From NCBI RefSeq assembly GCF_011392125.1, contig NZ_JAAJBU010000002.1:62001-126000 (forward strand): a DNA stretch of 64,000 bases. The letters are read 5' to 3'. Of this stretch, positions 14,155 to 24,152 are shown in pieces (the stretch's first letter is position 1; every line of letters begins with the position of its first letter). Source of the DNA: Flavobacterium lotistagni. Lineage in GTDB: Bacteria; Bacteroidota; Bacteroidia; Flavobacteriales; Flavobacteriaceae. A program made the translations under genes and the position numbers. The notes beneath the pieces are model-generated. The model was not told where the DNA came from, made no database searches, and worked only from the letters and a program-made list of their open reading frames with translations.

Positions 14155-16041
14155 TTACTTCAAAATGATAAACTCGCATCGGCGGTTGATGGAATGTTCC
14201 TGCTCGGTACAGTTATTTCCACATTTCACCAAAGGCACGGATTCACCGAAACCTTTTGAACGAAGTCTTTTCCTTTTGATTCCGTTGTCTACGAGATACT
14301 CCAAGGTAGAAGCGGCCCGTTTATTTGAAAGCATCAAATTATATGTATCTGAAGCGCGTGAATCGGTATGGGCGCCCAGTTGGATTTCCATCTCAGGGTA
14401 TTTTTTGAGTAAGTCAACCAAAACATCAAGAATTCGGGCAGCATCAGATTTAATGTCCCATTTGTTCAAGTCGAAGTAGATGTTCTCCAGTACAATCTGC
14501 ACTTTTCCGTCTTGGCGTTTGGTGATGATTTCTTCAGCATCGTCGTAACATTCCATGAATAGTTCAATCGTGTAACGCAATTTTCCGTCTTCATTGGTAG
14601 TGAACTCTTCGCTGTGAGGAATGTAAAAATCGCGCATGGCCTCAATTCTGTATTTTTTATTGGGCTCGGTGGCAAAAACATAATCGCCTTCTGCTCCAAC
14701 AACCATTTGACCAATCAGGATATTGTTTTCGTCATAAAGTGACACTAAAGTTCCCGGTAATAAATCTTGGGTGTTTTTGTCTTTAACTTCGCCCTCTACA
14801 ACATAACGCTCTTCATTTTCGGTGCGAGTAAAACTGTAAAGTGCATCGCCTATTTTACGGTTCGAAGCAAAATAACCCATGTTCTTTTTCTCATCCACCA
14901 CATAACCAAAATCGTCCATGTTGCTGTTGATGGTTTCTCCCAAATTGAGTGGTTTGGCAAACGGGCCTCCGTTTAAAGATTTGCTCATGAAGATGTCGAG
15001 TCCGCCCATGCCCTGATGACCATCTGAGGCAAAGTATAAAATGCTGCCGTCGTTAGAAATTTCGGGAAACTGCTCGCGATGGATTGTATTGACTGCCGGG
15101 CCTAGGTTTACCGGTTCTCCGTAAGTGCCGTCTTCGTTTACATCGACTACGAAAATATCGAACGAACCGATACTTCCGGGCATGTCACTAGAGAAATAAA
15201 GCTTCTTACCATCTTTGGTTAATACCGGATGTTCCGTTGAATATTGGTCACTGCAAAATGGTAACGCCGTGATGTTCGTCCATTTGCCGTCAACAAATTC
15301 GGCTTTATAAATCTTGATGTTGGCTACTTTGTGATTACCGACCTTAACTTGCTTGTCGTTGGTACGGTTGAAATACATGATGTGACCATCTTTGCTGAAG
15401 GTAACTGAACTCTCGTGTGTTTTAGTGTTGATTTCCTTTGGAAAAGGCTCGATGTTAGTAAGTTGTCCTTTAGAATTGACTTCAGCGCTAAACAAATCCA
15501 GATAGGGTTTTTCGTTCCACCCAAAAGATTTCCCTTCTGCAGTTCTTAACGAAGCAAAGGCCACTTTATCGCCATAGAACGAAATTCCGAAATCGCCGTT
15601 TGAAGTGTTCTTGGTCATCGGTTGCAACACATAATTGAACGGCACATTCGTTTTTAGATTGTTGATGAACTTTGGCGTACTGACTGCGAATTTGAGGTAT
15701 TCAGCCATAATTAAATCGGCTTTGGTATAATCATCGGCACCCATAAGTGCATGTGCATACTTAAAATAATATTCCGGTTTGACGCTGTCTTTAAAAGTCA
15801 GGAACAATTTACCATAAGCGCGCACAGCATCTTTCATCAGGGAATTGTTGTAATAACAATCACCGAGGTTCTGCAATACGTTTTGGTTCTCGGCAAGCTG
15901 CTCATACATTTCGGCTGCCTTCACATAAGATCTTTTCTCAAATAACGAGTTGGCCTTCTTCTCGCTTCCTTTTTGGGCGATGAGTTTCGGGCTGAAACAC
16001 AGCATTAAAAGTATCAAATAGTATTTTTTCATGTTGCTCAT
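14155..16041 (-). CDS. OmpA-family protein with TPR and PD40 propeller (PorE-like)
   Basis: A 628-residue envelope protein. In order it has a signal peptide, TPR-like helices (about 28-140), WD40-like PD40 repeats (about 150-400, for example DGKKLYFSSDMPG and DGSILYFASDGHQG), a carboxypeptidase-regulatory-like beta domain (about 415-490), and a C-terminal OmpA peptidoglycan-binding domain (about 520-628, with GAHTDSRASDTYN). This is the architecture of PorE, which anchors the T9SS to peptidoglycan, though no lipobox Cys is visible. The start may be 16041 or the ATG 9 bases later. It is the last gene of the adhesin-PorP operon, 2 bases after PorP/SprF. Confidence 0.85.
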   Translation of the reverse strand: MSNMKKYYLILLMLCFSPKLIAQKGSEKKANSLFEKRSYVKAAEMYEQLAENQNVLQNLGDCYYNNSLMKDAVRAYGKLFLTFKDSVKPEYYFKYAHALMGADDYTKADLIMAEYLKFAVSTPKFINNLKTNVPFNYVLQPMTKNTSNGDFGISFYGDKVAFASLRTAEGKSFGWNEKPYLDLFSAEVNSKGQLTNIEPFPKEINTKTHESSVTFSKDGHIMYFNRTNDKQVKVGNHKVANIKIYKAEFVDGKWTNITALPFCSDQYSTEHPVLTKDGKKLYFSSDMPGSIGSFDIFVVDVNEDGTYGEPVNLGPAVNTIHREQFPEISNDGSILYFASDGHQGMGGLDIFMSKSLNGGPFAKPLNLGETINSNMDDFGYVVDEKKNMGYFASNRKIGDALYSFTRTENEERYVVEGEVKDKNTQDLLPGTLVSLYDENNILIGQMVVGAEGDYVFATEPNKKYRIEAMRDFYIPHSEEFTTNEDGKLRYTIELFMECYDDAEEIITKRQDGKVQIVLENIYFDLNKWDIKSDAARILDVLVDLLKKYPEMEIQLGAHTDSRASDTYNLMLSNKRAASTLEYLVDNGIKRKRLRSKGFGESVPLVKCGNNCTEQEHSINRRCEFIILK

Positions 16042-16043
16042 TA

Positions 16044-17003
16044 TTAGAAGAATCTAGGCGATTTATCGTATCCTTTAGACGAAAGACTTGAAGTATCCAG
16101 ATCAAACAATAGGAATATTTCGTGTGAACCTGAGTTGTATTTACTCAAGTTTGAAAGTGTGTAATCATAAGAATATCCTATGCGAATACTAGGTGAAATC
16201 GTAAAAGCTACCAGCCCGCTCACGGCATCATCTACACGATAACCGGCTCCTAGTTCGAACTTGTCATTGAATAAGAAGTTGGCTGTTAAATCCATAGAAA
16301 GTGGTGCGCCGGTAACAGCTTTGGCCATAAATGCGGGTTTAAATTTGGTACTGGTAGTCAAATCGAAAACGTAACCTCCGGTAAAGAAATAATGAATTTC
16401 CTCTACGCCTGTCGCTTTAACTCCATTCTTGGTTTCAAGATGTTTGGTCGTAAGCAAGTTGGGTGCAGACAATCCTAAATAGTAACGATCGCTGAAGTAA
16501 AAAGCTCCGGCTCCGATATTCGGGAAAGTCTTGTTGACATTTTCAGAGAAAGCTTCATCTGGTGGCGTATCAGTATACTGAAATCCGTTGAAGTCGACAT
16601 CGAAAAGTGTAACACCAGCTTTCAAACCGAATGACAGTTTATTGTTTGCAGACACCGGAATCACATAAGCCGCGTCAGCATAAATATTGTTCTCGTGAAC
16701 CACATCGCCAATCACATCGCTAACGATAGACAAACCAAGTTCTACTCTTTTTGCAATAGGTGAATGCACAAAAGCGGTCGCTGTTTTTGGCGCACCCACT
16801 GCCCCAACCCATTGTGTACGGTAAAGACCTCCACCGTTGATAACGCCAGGATTATCGGTAGCATATCCGGGGTTGATTCCGCTCATATTATACATATAAT
16901 GCGTGAACTGCGGATCTTGCTGAGCTTTTGCCAATGTAGATATCAGGAAAGTACCGATAAAAACCAAATAGGGAATGCTTCTTTTTTTCATCTTAATTTT
17001 CAT
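16044..17003 (-). CDS. PorP/SprF-family type IX secretion outer-membrane protein
   Basis: A 319-residue outer-membrane beta-barrel of the PorP/SprF family. The signal peptide ends AKAQ, followed by the family opening QDPQFTHYMYNMSGINPGYA. In F. johnsoniae, SprF is needed to secrete or attach the adhesin SprB encoded next to it. The same pairing here (the adhesin stop at 17004 directly precedes this start) suggests this protein is dedicated to the 7 kb adhesin. The start may be ATG 17003 or 16991; the second (MKKRS) gives a shorter signal peptide. Confidence 0.9.
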   Translation of the reverse strand: MKIKMKKRSIPYLVFIGTFLISTLAKAQQDPQFTHYMYNMSGINPGYATDNPGVINGGGLYRTQWVGAVGAPKTATAFVHSPIAKRVELGLSIVSDVIGDVVHENNIYADAAYVIPVSANNKLSFGLKAGVTLFDVDFNGFQYTDTPPDEAFSENVNKTFPNIGAGAFYFSDRYYLGLSAPNLLTTKHLETKNGVKATGVEEIHYFFTGGYVFDLTTSTKFKPAFMAKAVTGAPLSMDLTANFLFNDKFELGAGYRVDDAVSGLVAFTISPSIRIGYSYDYTLSNLSKYNSGSHEIFLLFDLDTSSLSSKGYDKSPRFF

Positions 17004-20000
17004 TTATCTACTTAAATATAGTCGGCCTTGTTTTGGATCGCGGGTGCCGTCATTGAATTCAACAATATAGAAATACACCCCTACTGGAACATTTTTTCCG
17101 CCAATCTTGACGCCGCCTTCGCTATTAGTTCCGTCCCAATTTGGTGTGTTGATATCGCCTTTATAAAGCACATTGCCATAACGGTTATAAATTTCTAGAG
17201 TGAATCTTGGGTATTTCTCTGCAAGGTTTTTGATCACGAATGCGTCATTCACACCATCTCCGTTAGGCGAGAAACCGTCAGGAATCATGATATCCTCGCA
17301 ATTATCTAAATCAACCGTAACCGGTAAACGAGTCACACTTTCGCAACCGGCTGCTGTCAAATAGGAACCATAATAAGTAGCACCATCTATTAGTAAATCT
17401 GTACTTGCATAAGCTGTTCCAGCCGTTGGTGCATCATACCAAACCACTTCTAAAGTACCCGTAACATTCGAACTCAAGTTGGCAATAGTTGGATTCTCTG
17501 GTGCACAGAATTTTTCCCCGTTAGGAGTTAACACTGGTGTCTCTACTTCAGGTGATACCTCAAAAGTAATTGGATCAATACCGATGGTCGCTGCATTACA
17601 AAGTCCTACGACTGAAGTAATTTGTGTAATGGTCACTGTTACATTTCCAGCAGTATTCAAATCGTTTGCTGGGATAGTGAAAGTCCCTACTCCATCAAGA
17701 ATGGTAACCAAATCGGTATGGGTTGCTGTAACAGCACCCGAGAGTTCGTAAGTTATATTGTAGCTTCCGTCAGGTAATGAAGAGTTGATATCACTTGCCA
17801 AAATAACTTCATTGGAGAAATTCAAACAAGAAGTAACCGCACTCAAAGTACCGTTAGACAAATCGGGTAAGACATTCACGGTAAATGTAGCCGTAGCATC
17901 TTCTGTTAAATTATTACAACCGCCGGAAAGGTTAACAATTGAGGTAATCGTCAAAGTATAACCACCTGTCGCGGCCAAGACAACCGCAGGAATTGTAAAC
18001 TGTCCTGTTCCGCTAGTAATAGTTACTGTGCCTGTAGTGCCGGTATCAGGAGTCGCTTGTGGGAGACTGTAAACAAATTGGTAGTCTCCATCTGCCAAAC
18101 CAGTAGCGCCGGCAATTAAAACCGTAGCATCTTCTCCGAAACATAGATTGGTAACAGCCAAATTGGTATTGTCTAGATTTGAACTCGGACGGATGATAAA
18201 ATCAGCACTGACAATCGGATTGATTGGCACTGTACAAGAAGTGGTCGCATTAGTGATGTTGGTGAAGGTCAGACGCGTTGTTCCTGTATTTGGAATATCA
18301 TTGGCATTGATCGTCATAATTCCGGTACCATCGACAATAGTTACGGGCGAAGATTGGTTAGTCAAGACATTACTAAGCGATAAATCATAGTTCAATACAT
18401 AACTGCCATCTAACATATTATTGAACGTTACCGTCACATTTTCACCAGAACAATTGGGAGATGAAACAGTAATATTGGAAGCTTCTAAAGAAGGATTGGG
18501 CAAAATTGTAAAGGTTACCGTAGTGGCATCAGTTCCACAACTATTAGTGATGGTGTAAGTATAAGTATAAACTGCCGGAGCTAAAGTAGAGACATCTACT
18601 GTACTGGTTACAGACTGGTTGTTGCTATCGGTCCAAAGCCCAGTAGTTTGAGCACCAATTAGTAAAGAGTTCAAGTCAAACGTTCCTTGTGAATTACATA
18701 CGTCTTGATTCGGTGCGGCATTTCCGGCATCAGGAACCGGATTCACTGTAACGCTAACCACCGCAGTATCGTTATCACAAGGATCATTGCCGCTCAGACT
18801 GTACGTATAATCTGCAGCAGGGTCAACAGCCGGATCAAAAACACCTGTTCCACTAGCTAAGGCTGGAGACCAAGTTCCTCCGGCTTGTGGCGTTCCGGTA
18901 AGACTTAAAAACAAATCTTGGGGCGTATCAGTTACACAAAAAGTAATAGCTCCAGGTCCACCTGCATCAGGTCCGGGAATGACATTAACAACTAAATCAG
19001 CAGAATCTGGTGTACAAAAAGGATTGCCTACAGTATAAGTATAGGTAGCCGCAGCATCAACCGCTGGGTCGAAAATTCCGGTACCGCTAGCTAAAGCTGG
19101 AGTCCAAACACCGCCTGGTTGAGGAGTTCCTGCTAATCTGGTAATCAAATCAATTGGGTCTGCATTGGAACAAATATCAGTAGTTGCATTCTCACCAGCA
19201 TCAGGCAACGGATTCACAGTTACCGTTACTGTAGCAGTATCGTTATCACAAGGATCATTCCCGCTTAAAGTATAAGTATATGGCCCAGCTGCGTCAATAG
19301 CAGGATCGAATAAATCCGTTCCACTGGCTAATGCTGGCGACCAAGTTCCACCCGTTTCAGCCAATGGCCCGAGTAAAGGAAATAAATTGATGGCAGGGCT
19401 ATTCACACACAAAGTGGTGCTATTTGAGGTTCCTGCATTTGGCCCAACTGTTATATTTACAGTAACATCTGCTTGAGCACTTCCACATGGACCGTTGCCA
19501 TTAACCGTGTAAGTATAAACGCCAGCCAAATCAACAGCAGGGTTGAAAAAATTAGTGCCGCTGGCTAAAGCTGGTGTCCAAGTTCCGCCAGTTTGCGGTG
19601 TTCCGCCTAAATAACCAGTTAAATCAACAGGATCAATATTAGAACAAAGATTAGCCGTACTATTTGTTCCTGCGTTAGGTGCTGGGGTAACCGTTACAAA
19701 CACCGTTGCAGTATCGTTCACACACGGTGGAGTTCCGGCAACTAAATAGGTATAACTAGTAGCCGTATCTAAAGCCGGATTATAAATGTTCGTTCCACTA
19801 GCCAATGCTGGAGACCAAGTTCCGCCAGGCTGAGCAGAAGCACCTAGGAGTAAAAACAAATCTTGAGGACCATCGTTACTACAAACTGTGAGGTTCGCGT
19901 TACTTCCGGCTTGCGGCGGTTGGGTAACAGTCATGGTTGTAGCACCAGTAAGTGTTTGAGAACAACTAGGCGGATTATTCAAAACCACACTAACCAAATT

Positions 20001-23000
20001 AAAAGTCGAGGTAACACTTAGCGGTGTATTTAAGGTAAAAGTTCCCGAAGCCCCAATAACCACTGTGGCATTTGCACCACCGTTTACATTATAAGTAACC
20101 GTAGAATTTGGAGTTCCAGTAAATAAAATGGCAGCAATAGAACCCGAACAAACCGTGCCACTTGAAGAAACTGTAGCAGTAGGTAGTGGATTAACCGTTA
20201 CTGTTCCTGAAGCACTTGCACTAGGACAATTGGTTGTTAAGTTAGTAATAATGACACTATATGTTCCGCCCACATTGGTATCAAAACTCGCCACATCCCC
20301 AGGGTTAGTTACTCCGGTTGGAACTGTCCAAGCGTAAGAATAGTCAGTTGGAATACCGGTTCCAACAGTAGCTGTGAGTGTAGCGTCAGTTCCGGAACAA
20401 ACCGAAATGCTATTCACCGTTACTGTGGGTATAGAATTTACTGTTACAGTTCCAGAAGCACTAAGACTCACACAAGTAGTAGTTAAATGTGTGATTATAA
20501 CGCTATAAGTTCCCGCAACTGTAGTATCAAATGACGCTACATTTCCAGGATTGGTTGCTCCCGTTGGAACAGTCCAAGCGTAAGAATAATCGGCAGCTGT
20601 TCCAGTGTCTGGCGTAGCAGTAATTGTAGCAGCATTTCCTTCGCATATTGATGTACTATTCACAGTAACTACCGGCAATGCACTATTCGAAACCGTACCT
20701 GAAGCACTCTCACTCACACAAGTCGTTGTTAAATTGGTCACCACGACACTGTAAACTCCAACGGTAGAAGTTATAAAAGTTGCTACATTTCCCGGATTAG
20801 TCGCCCCAGCCGGCACCGTCCATACATAAGAATAATTGCCTGCCGGGGATGGCGTAGCTGTGATTGTCGCATCCAAACCTAAACAAATGGATGGATTATT
20901 AACGGTTACTGTCGGCAACGGATTGATGGTCACTGTTCCTGCACTGGCACTGATACATGTTGTAGTTACATCTGTTAGAGTAACACTATAAGTTCCGGCG
21001 ACAGTAGTATTGAACGTATCAACATTCCCTGGATCTGTGGCTCCGGTTGGCACCGTCCAAGTATAAGTGTAATTCCCAGGCGTTCCAGGCGTTGCTGTGA
21101 TTGTAGCAGTTCCTCCAGCACAAACCGAAGTACTATTGACCGTGACAGTTGGCAAAGGATTGACCGTTACAGTTCCTGAGGCACTCAAACTGGCACAAGT
21201 AGTAGTAGCGTCAGTAATTATAACACTGTAAGTTCCTGCGATTGTTGTATTAAAAGTAGGAACATTTCCCGGATTGCTAGCCCCTGACGGAACCGTCCAA
21301 GCATAAGAATAAGTTCCTGCCGGAGATGGTGTCGCGGTAATAGTAGCCGATTGACCAGCGCAAACCGTTTGACTATCGACAGTTACAGTCGGCAATGGAT
21401 TCACAGTTACTGTACCTGAAGCACTTAAGCTGACACAATTGGTGGTTAAATTGGTAGCAATTACACTATAAACACCCGGTATATTGGTTGCGAAAGTAGC
21501 CACATTACCCGGATTGGTTGCTCCTGCCGGAACCGTCCATACATAAGAGTAATTTCCTGCCGGAGAAGGCGTAGCCGTAACATTTGCATCTTGACCTGCA
21601 CAAATTGACGGATTGTTTACAACAACAGTCGGTATCGGATTGATTGTCACCGTACCAGAAGCACTTAAACTTGGGCAATTGGTTGTGGTATTGGTAATAA
21701 TAACGCTATAAGTTCCGGCAATTTGTGTAATAAAAGTTGCTACATCTCCTGGGTTTGTAGCTCCTGTTGGTACTGTCCAAACATAAGAATAATTTCCGGC
21801 TGGCGTAGGTGTCGCAGTCACCGTAGCATCTTCACCCGGACAAATTGAAGGACTATTCACAGTAACGGTCGGCAAAGGATTGATAGTGACTGTTCCCGAA
21901 GCACTCAAACTAGCACAAGTAGTAGTCGCATCGGTAATAATCACACTATAACTACCAGCCACACTAGCATTGAAAGTCGCCACATTCCCCGGATTAGTCG
22001 CCCCAGTTGGCACTGTCCAAGCATAAGTATATGTTCCTGCCGGTGTTGGAGTTGCTATTACTGTCGCGGGCTGACCTGCACAAACCGTTGGACTATTTAC
22101 TGTTACAGTCGGCAATGGATTAATAGTGACCGTTCCCGAAGCACTCAAACTCGCACAAGTAGTCGTTAAATTTGTAGCGATTACGCTATAAATTCCAGGT
22201 ACATTCGTATTGAAAGTAGCTACATTTCCGGGATTGGTTGCTCCTGATGGTACTGTCCATAAATAAGAATAATTCCCTGCTGGAGATGGCGTAGCGGTAA
22301 CTGTCGCATTTTGTCCGGCACAGACCGAAGGACTATTAACCGCAACAGTCGGAAGCGGACTAATCGTTACCGTACCTGATCCGCTCAAACTAACACAAGT
22401 AGTAACCGTATTAGTGATAATCACACTGTAGGTTCCGGCGATTTGCGTGCTAAAAGTAGCCACATTACCAGGATTAGTTGCTCCTGTAGGCACTGTCCAA
22501 ACATAAGAATAAGTTCCGGCTGGCGTTGGTGTAGCAGTAACCGTCGCATTCACACCCGGACAAATCGTAGCACTATTCACAGCAACGGTAGGTAAAGGGT
22601 TAATTGTGACAGTTCCCGAAGCACTAAGACTGTTACAAGTAGTAGTATTATCCGTTATTATAACACTGTAATTTCCAGCAACAGTTGTATTGAAAGTAGC
22701 CACATTACCCGGATTCGTGGCCCCTGAAGGAACAGTCCAAGTGTAAAGATAATTCCCTGCCGCTCCCGGCGTAGCGGTTACCGTAGCGGTTTGTCCAGCA
22801 CATATAGAAGGGCTATTCACACTAACAGTAGGCAATGGATTCACGTTGATTGTTACAGTTGTTCCAGCACCACTGAGCAACTGACTACAACTTGGGGTGC
22901 CTGCCGAAGCCACACTAATCAAGTTGAAAGTGGTACCAGCCGTATAGGTATTATTAATTGAAGCCGTCCCAGCATTATTCAAAGTAATGGATTGATTAGC

Positions 23001-24152
23001 TCCTCCGTTAATAGTATAGGTAACAGTAGCGTTTGGTGTTCCATTAATATTAATAGTTGTACTGGCACCAGAACATATCGTAGTTGAAGTAGCAGAAATA
23101 GTCGCTTCAGGCAATGGCAAAACCTCAATAGTTACTGTAGATTGAGCTGCCGAACAAACCGAAGCAGTAACATTATAACTAAACACATAAGGACTGCCAG
23201 CTACCGTCAAAGTTGAAATATCTACCGTTCCTAAATTTCCGTTCGTTGTCGGCAAAGGGCCTGTCCAAGTTCCTGTAGCATCCGGTGTTCCTCCCAACTC
23301 ATCGAAAAGATTAAAAGGCGGCGTGGACGGCACATCAGAAATACAAATTCTTCTAGCGCCATTAGACCCCGGATCATTAGGATCATTGAAAATAACCGTA
23401 ACATCAAGCCTAGTAATACTTTCACAAAACTCATCAGTCTCGGCTGCATAATAAGTTTGCCCTTCTATTATAGGTGTCGTGGTTGGAATTTCAACTCCTG
23501 AAGTTGAACTAGGATACCAAACCACATTGGTACCCTGCACAACCAAATCGGCTATCGTCGGATTGGGCGTAGAACACAAAACTTGAACATTATCCCCGGT
23601 TGGTGGTGGCAAAATCCTTACTGCAACAAATACCCTTTGGCGCGAAGTTTCACAACCCGTATCAGGATTGATTTGACTGGCATAATAAAATGTATTATTA
23701 ATGAGAGAAGTGTTAACATCTAAAGCCGTTCCACCTGTCGGACTCAAATACCACTGAATCATATTTCCCGTGGCTTGCAAATCTGCCACAACAGACTCTT
23801 CACAAAAACCTTGTTGCTGAGCGACAACAGTAGGCTTAGTGTATATAGTAACCACGACAGGCTGACGAACACAAGTTCCAGTATCGTCATCTGCAAAATA
23901 ATCTTCTCCGTTGTTGAGCGAAATAGTTCCCGCCAATGGAGTACCACCTGTCGCATTGGCATACCAACGAATTCCACCTCCATTATCTGTTGCAGCCAAA
24001 CTTGCTACTGTTGGAAATTCGGTATCACAAAAAGATTGGGTCGGATTTGTAACCGTCGGGCATTGTCCGTAGGAATTCATCGCAAAACCGACAAAGACCA
24101 GGATCCAAAAAAGTTGAAATGATTTTTTTCTACCAAGAGTATTAATTCCCAT
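17004..24152 (-). CDS. Giant repeat adhesin with gliding-type T9SS type B sorting domain
   Basis: About 2382 residues, secreted and surface-exposed. After the signal peptide (ending NSYGQ) come three Ig-like units with paired Cys (about 30-280) and two more beta-sandwich units. Then come eleven PKD-like repeats of about 80 residues (WTVPxGATNPGNVATF...SGTVTVNPLP), encoded at 20190-22838. These are followed by five repeats of about 80 residues with the core GGTWSPALASGT (18690-19915), and further beta domains. The C-terminal gliding-associated domain (last 95 residues, DGFSPNGDGVNDAFVI to GRLYLSR) is the type B signal. The Met at 24152 is preferred to 24203 because it begins the signal region. 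It heads the operon with PorP/SprF and PorE-like genes, as sprB-type adhesins do. Binding target unknown. Confidence 0.88.
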   Translation of the reverse strand: MGINTLGRKKSFQLFWILVFVGFAMNSYGQCPTVTNPTQSFCDTEFPTVASLAATDNGGGIRWYANATGGTPLAGTISLNNGEDYFADDDTGTCVRQPVVVTIYTKPTVVAQQQGFCEESVVADLQATGNMIQWYLSPTGGTALDVNTSLINNTFYYASQINPDTGCETSRQRVFVAVRILPPPTGDNVQVLCSTPNPTIADLVVQGTNVVWYPSSTSGVEIPTTTPIIEGQTYYAAETDEFCESITRLDVTVIFNDPNDPGSNGARRICISDVPSTPPFNLFDELGGTPDATGTWTGPLPTTNGNLGTVDISTLTVAGSPYVFSYNVTASVCSAAQSTVTIEVLPLPEATISATSTTICSGASTTININGTPNATVTYTINGGANQSITLNNAGTASINNTYTAGTTFNLISVASAGTPSCSQLLSGAGTTVTINVNPLPTVSVNSPSICAGQTATVTATPGAAGNYLYTWTVPSGATNPGNVATFNTTVAGNYSVIITDNTTTCNSLSASGTVTINPLPTVAVNSATICPGVNATVTATPTPAGTYSYVWTVPTGATNPGNVATFSTQIAGTYSVIITNTVTTCVSLSGSGTVTISPLPTVAVNSPSVCAGQNATVTATPSPAGNYSYLWTVPSGATNPGNVATFNTNVPGIYSVIATNLTTTCASLSASGTVTINPLPTVTVNSPTVCAGQPATVIATPTPAGTYTYAWTVPTGATNPGNVATFNASVAGSYSVIITDATTTCASLSASGTVTINPLPTVTVNSPSICPGEDATVTATPTPAGNYSYVWTVPTGATNPGDVATFITQIAGTYSVIITNTTTNCPSLSASGTVTINPIPTVVVNNPSICAGQDANVTATPSPAGNYSYVWTVPAGATNPGNVATFATNIPGVYSVIATNLTTNCVSLSASGTVTVNPLPTVTVDSQTVCAGQSATITATPSPAGTYSYAWTVPSGASNPGNVPTFNTTIAGTYSVIITDATTTCASLSASGTVTVNPLPTVTVNSTSVCAGGTATITATPGTPGNYTYTWTVPTGATDPGNVDTFNTTVAGTYSVTLTDVTTTCISASAGTVTINPLPTVTVNNPSICLGLDATITATPSPAGNYSYVWTVPAGATNPGNVATFITSTVGVYSVVVTNLTTTCVSESASGTVSNSALPVVTVNSTSICEGNAATITATPDTGTAADYSYAWTVPTGATNPGNVASFDTTVAGTYSVIITHLTTTCVSLSASGTVTVNSIPTVTVNSISVCSGTDATLTATVGTGIPTDYSYAWTVPTGVTNPGDVASFDTNVGGTYSVIITNLTTNCPSASASGTVTVNPLPTATVSSSGTVCSGSIAAILFTGTPNSTVTYNVNGGANATVVIGASGTFTLNTPLSVTSTFNLVSVVLNNPPSCSQTLTGATTMTVTQPPQAGSNANLTVCSNDGPQDLFLLLGASAQPGGTWSPALASGTNIYNPALDTATSYTYLVAGTPPCVNDTATVFVTVTPAPNAGTNSTANLCSNIDPVDLTGYLGGTPQTGGTWTPALASGTNFFNPAVDLAGVYTYTVNGNGPCGSAQADVTVNITVGPNAGTSNSTTLCVNSPAINLFPLLGPLAETGGTWSPALASGTDLFDPAIDAAGPYTYTLSGNDPCDNDTATVTVTVNPLPDAGENATTDICSNADPIDLITRLAGTPQPGGVWTPALASGTGIFDPAVDAAATYTYTVGNPFCTPDSADLVVNVIPGPDAGGPGAITFCVTDTPQDLFLSLTGTPQAGGTWSPALASGTGVFDPAVDPAADYTYSLSGNDPCDNDTAVVSVTVNPVPDAGNAAPNQDVCNSQGTFDLNSLLIGAQTTGLWTDSNNQSVTSTVDVSTLAPAVYTYTYTITNSCGTDATTVTFTILPNPSLEASNITVSSPNCSGENVTVTFNNMLDGSYVLNYDLSLSNVLTNQSSPVTIVDGTGIMTINANDIPNTGTTRLTFTNITNATTSCTVPINPIVSADFIIRPSSNLDNTNLAVTNLCFGEDATVLIAGATGLADGDYQFVYSLPQATPDTGTTGTVTITSGTGQFTIPAVVLAATGGYTLTITSIVNLSGGCNNLTEDATATFTVNVLPDLSNGTLSAVTSCLNFSNEVILASDINSSLPDGSYNITYELSGAVTATHTDLVTILDGVGTFTIPANDLNTAGNVTVTITQITSVVGLCNAATIGIDPITFEVSPEVETPVLTPNGEKFCAPENPTIANLSSNVTGTLEVVWYDAPTAGTAYASTDLLIDGATYYGSYLTAAGCESVTRLPVTVDLDNCEDIMIPDGFSPNGDGVNDAFVIKNLAEKYPRFTLEIYNRYGNVLYKGDINTPNWDGTNSEGGVKIGGKNVPVGVYFYIVEFNDGTRDPKQGRLYLSR
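18690..19915 (-). repeat. Five in-frame repeats of about 240 bp (GGTWSPALASGT family) in the adhesin
   Basis: Five coding repeats share GGTWSPALASGT or GGxWTPALASGT, followed by FDPAVD and YTY, with Cys at fixed places. The copies keep clear DNA similarity, for example the phrase CCACTAGCTAATGCTGG and close variants. A sixth, degenerate unit sits on the C-terminal side. Confidence 0.8.
20190..22838 (-). repeat. Eleven in-frame 240-bp repeats in the adhesin, in a three-unit higher-order pattern
   Basis: Eleven coding repeats of about 240 bp. Unit types A, B and C alternate: units 1, 4 and 7 share SVIITD; 2 and 5 share CPG and TQIAGTYSVIITN; 3, 6 and 9 share SPAGNYSY, and 3 and 6 also PGxYSVIATNL. 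The boundaries at about 22838, 22115, 21395 and 20677 are 720 bp apart. Units 10 and 11 form a separate pair with a 2-residue insertion. Confidence 0.85.

Noticed and set aside
20190..22838. CRISPR-like regular repeats
   Set aside because: The repeats are about 240 bp, in-frame and encode PKD-like protein domains; there are no spacers and no cas genes.
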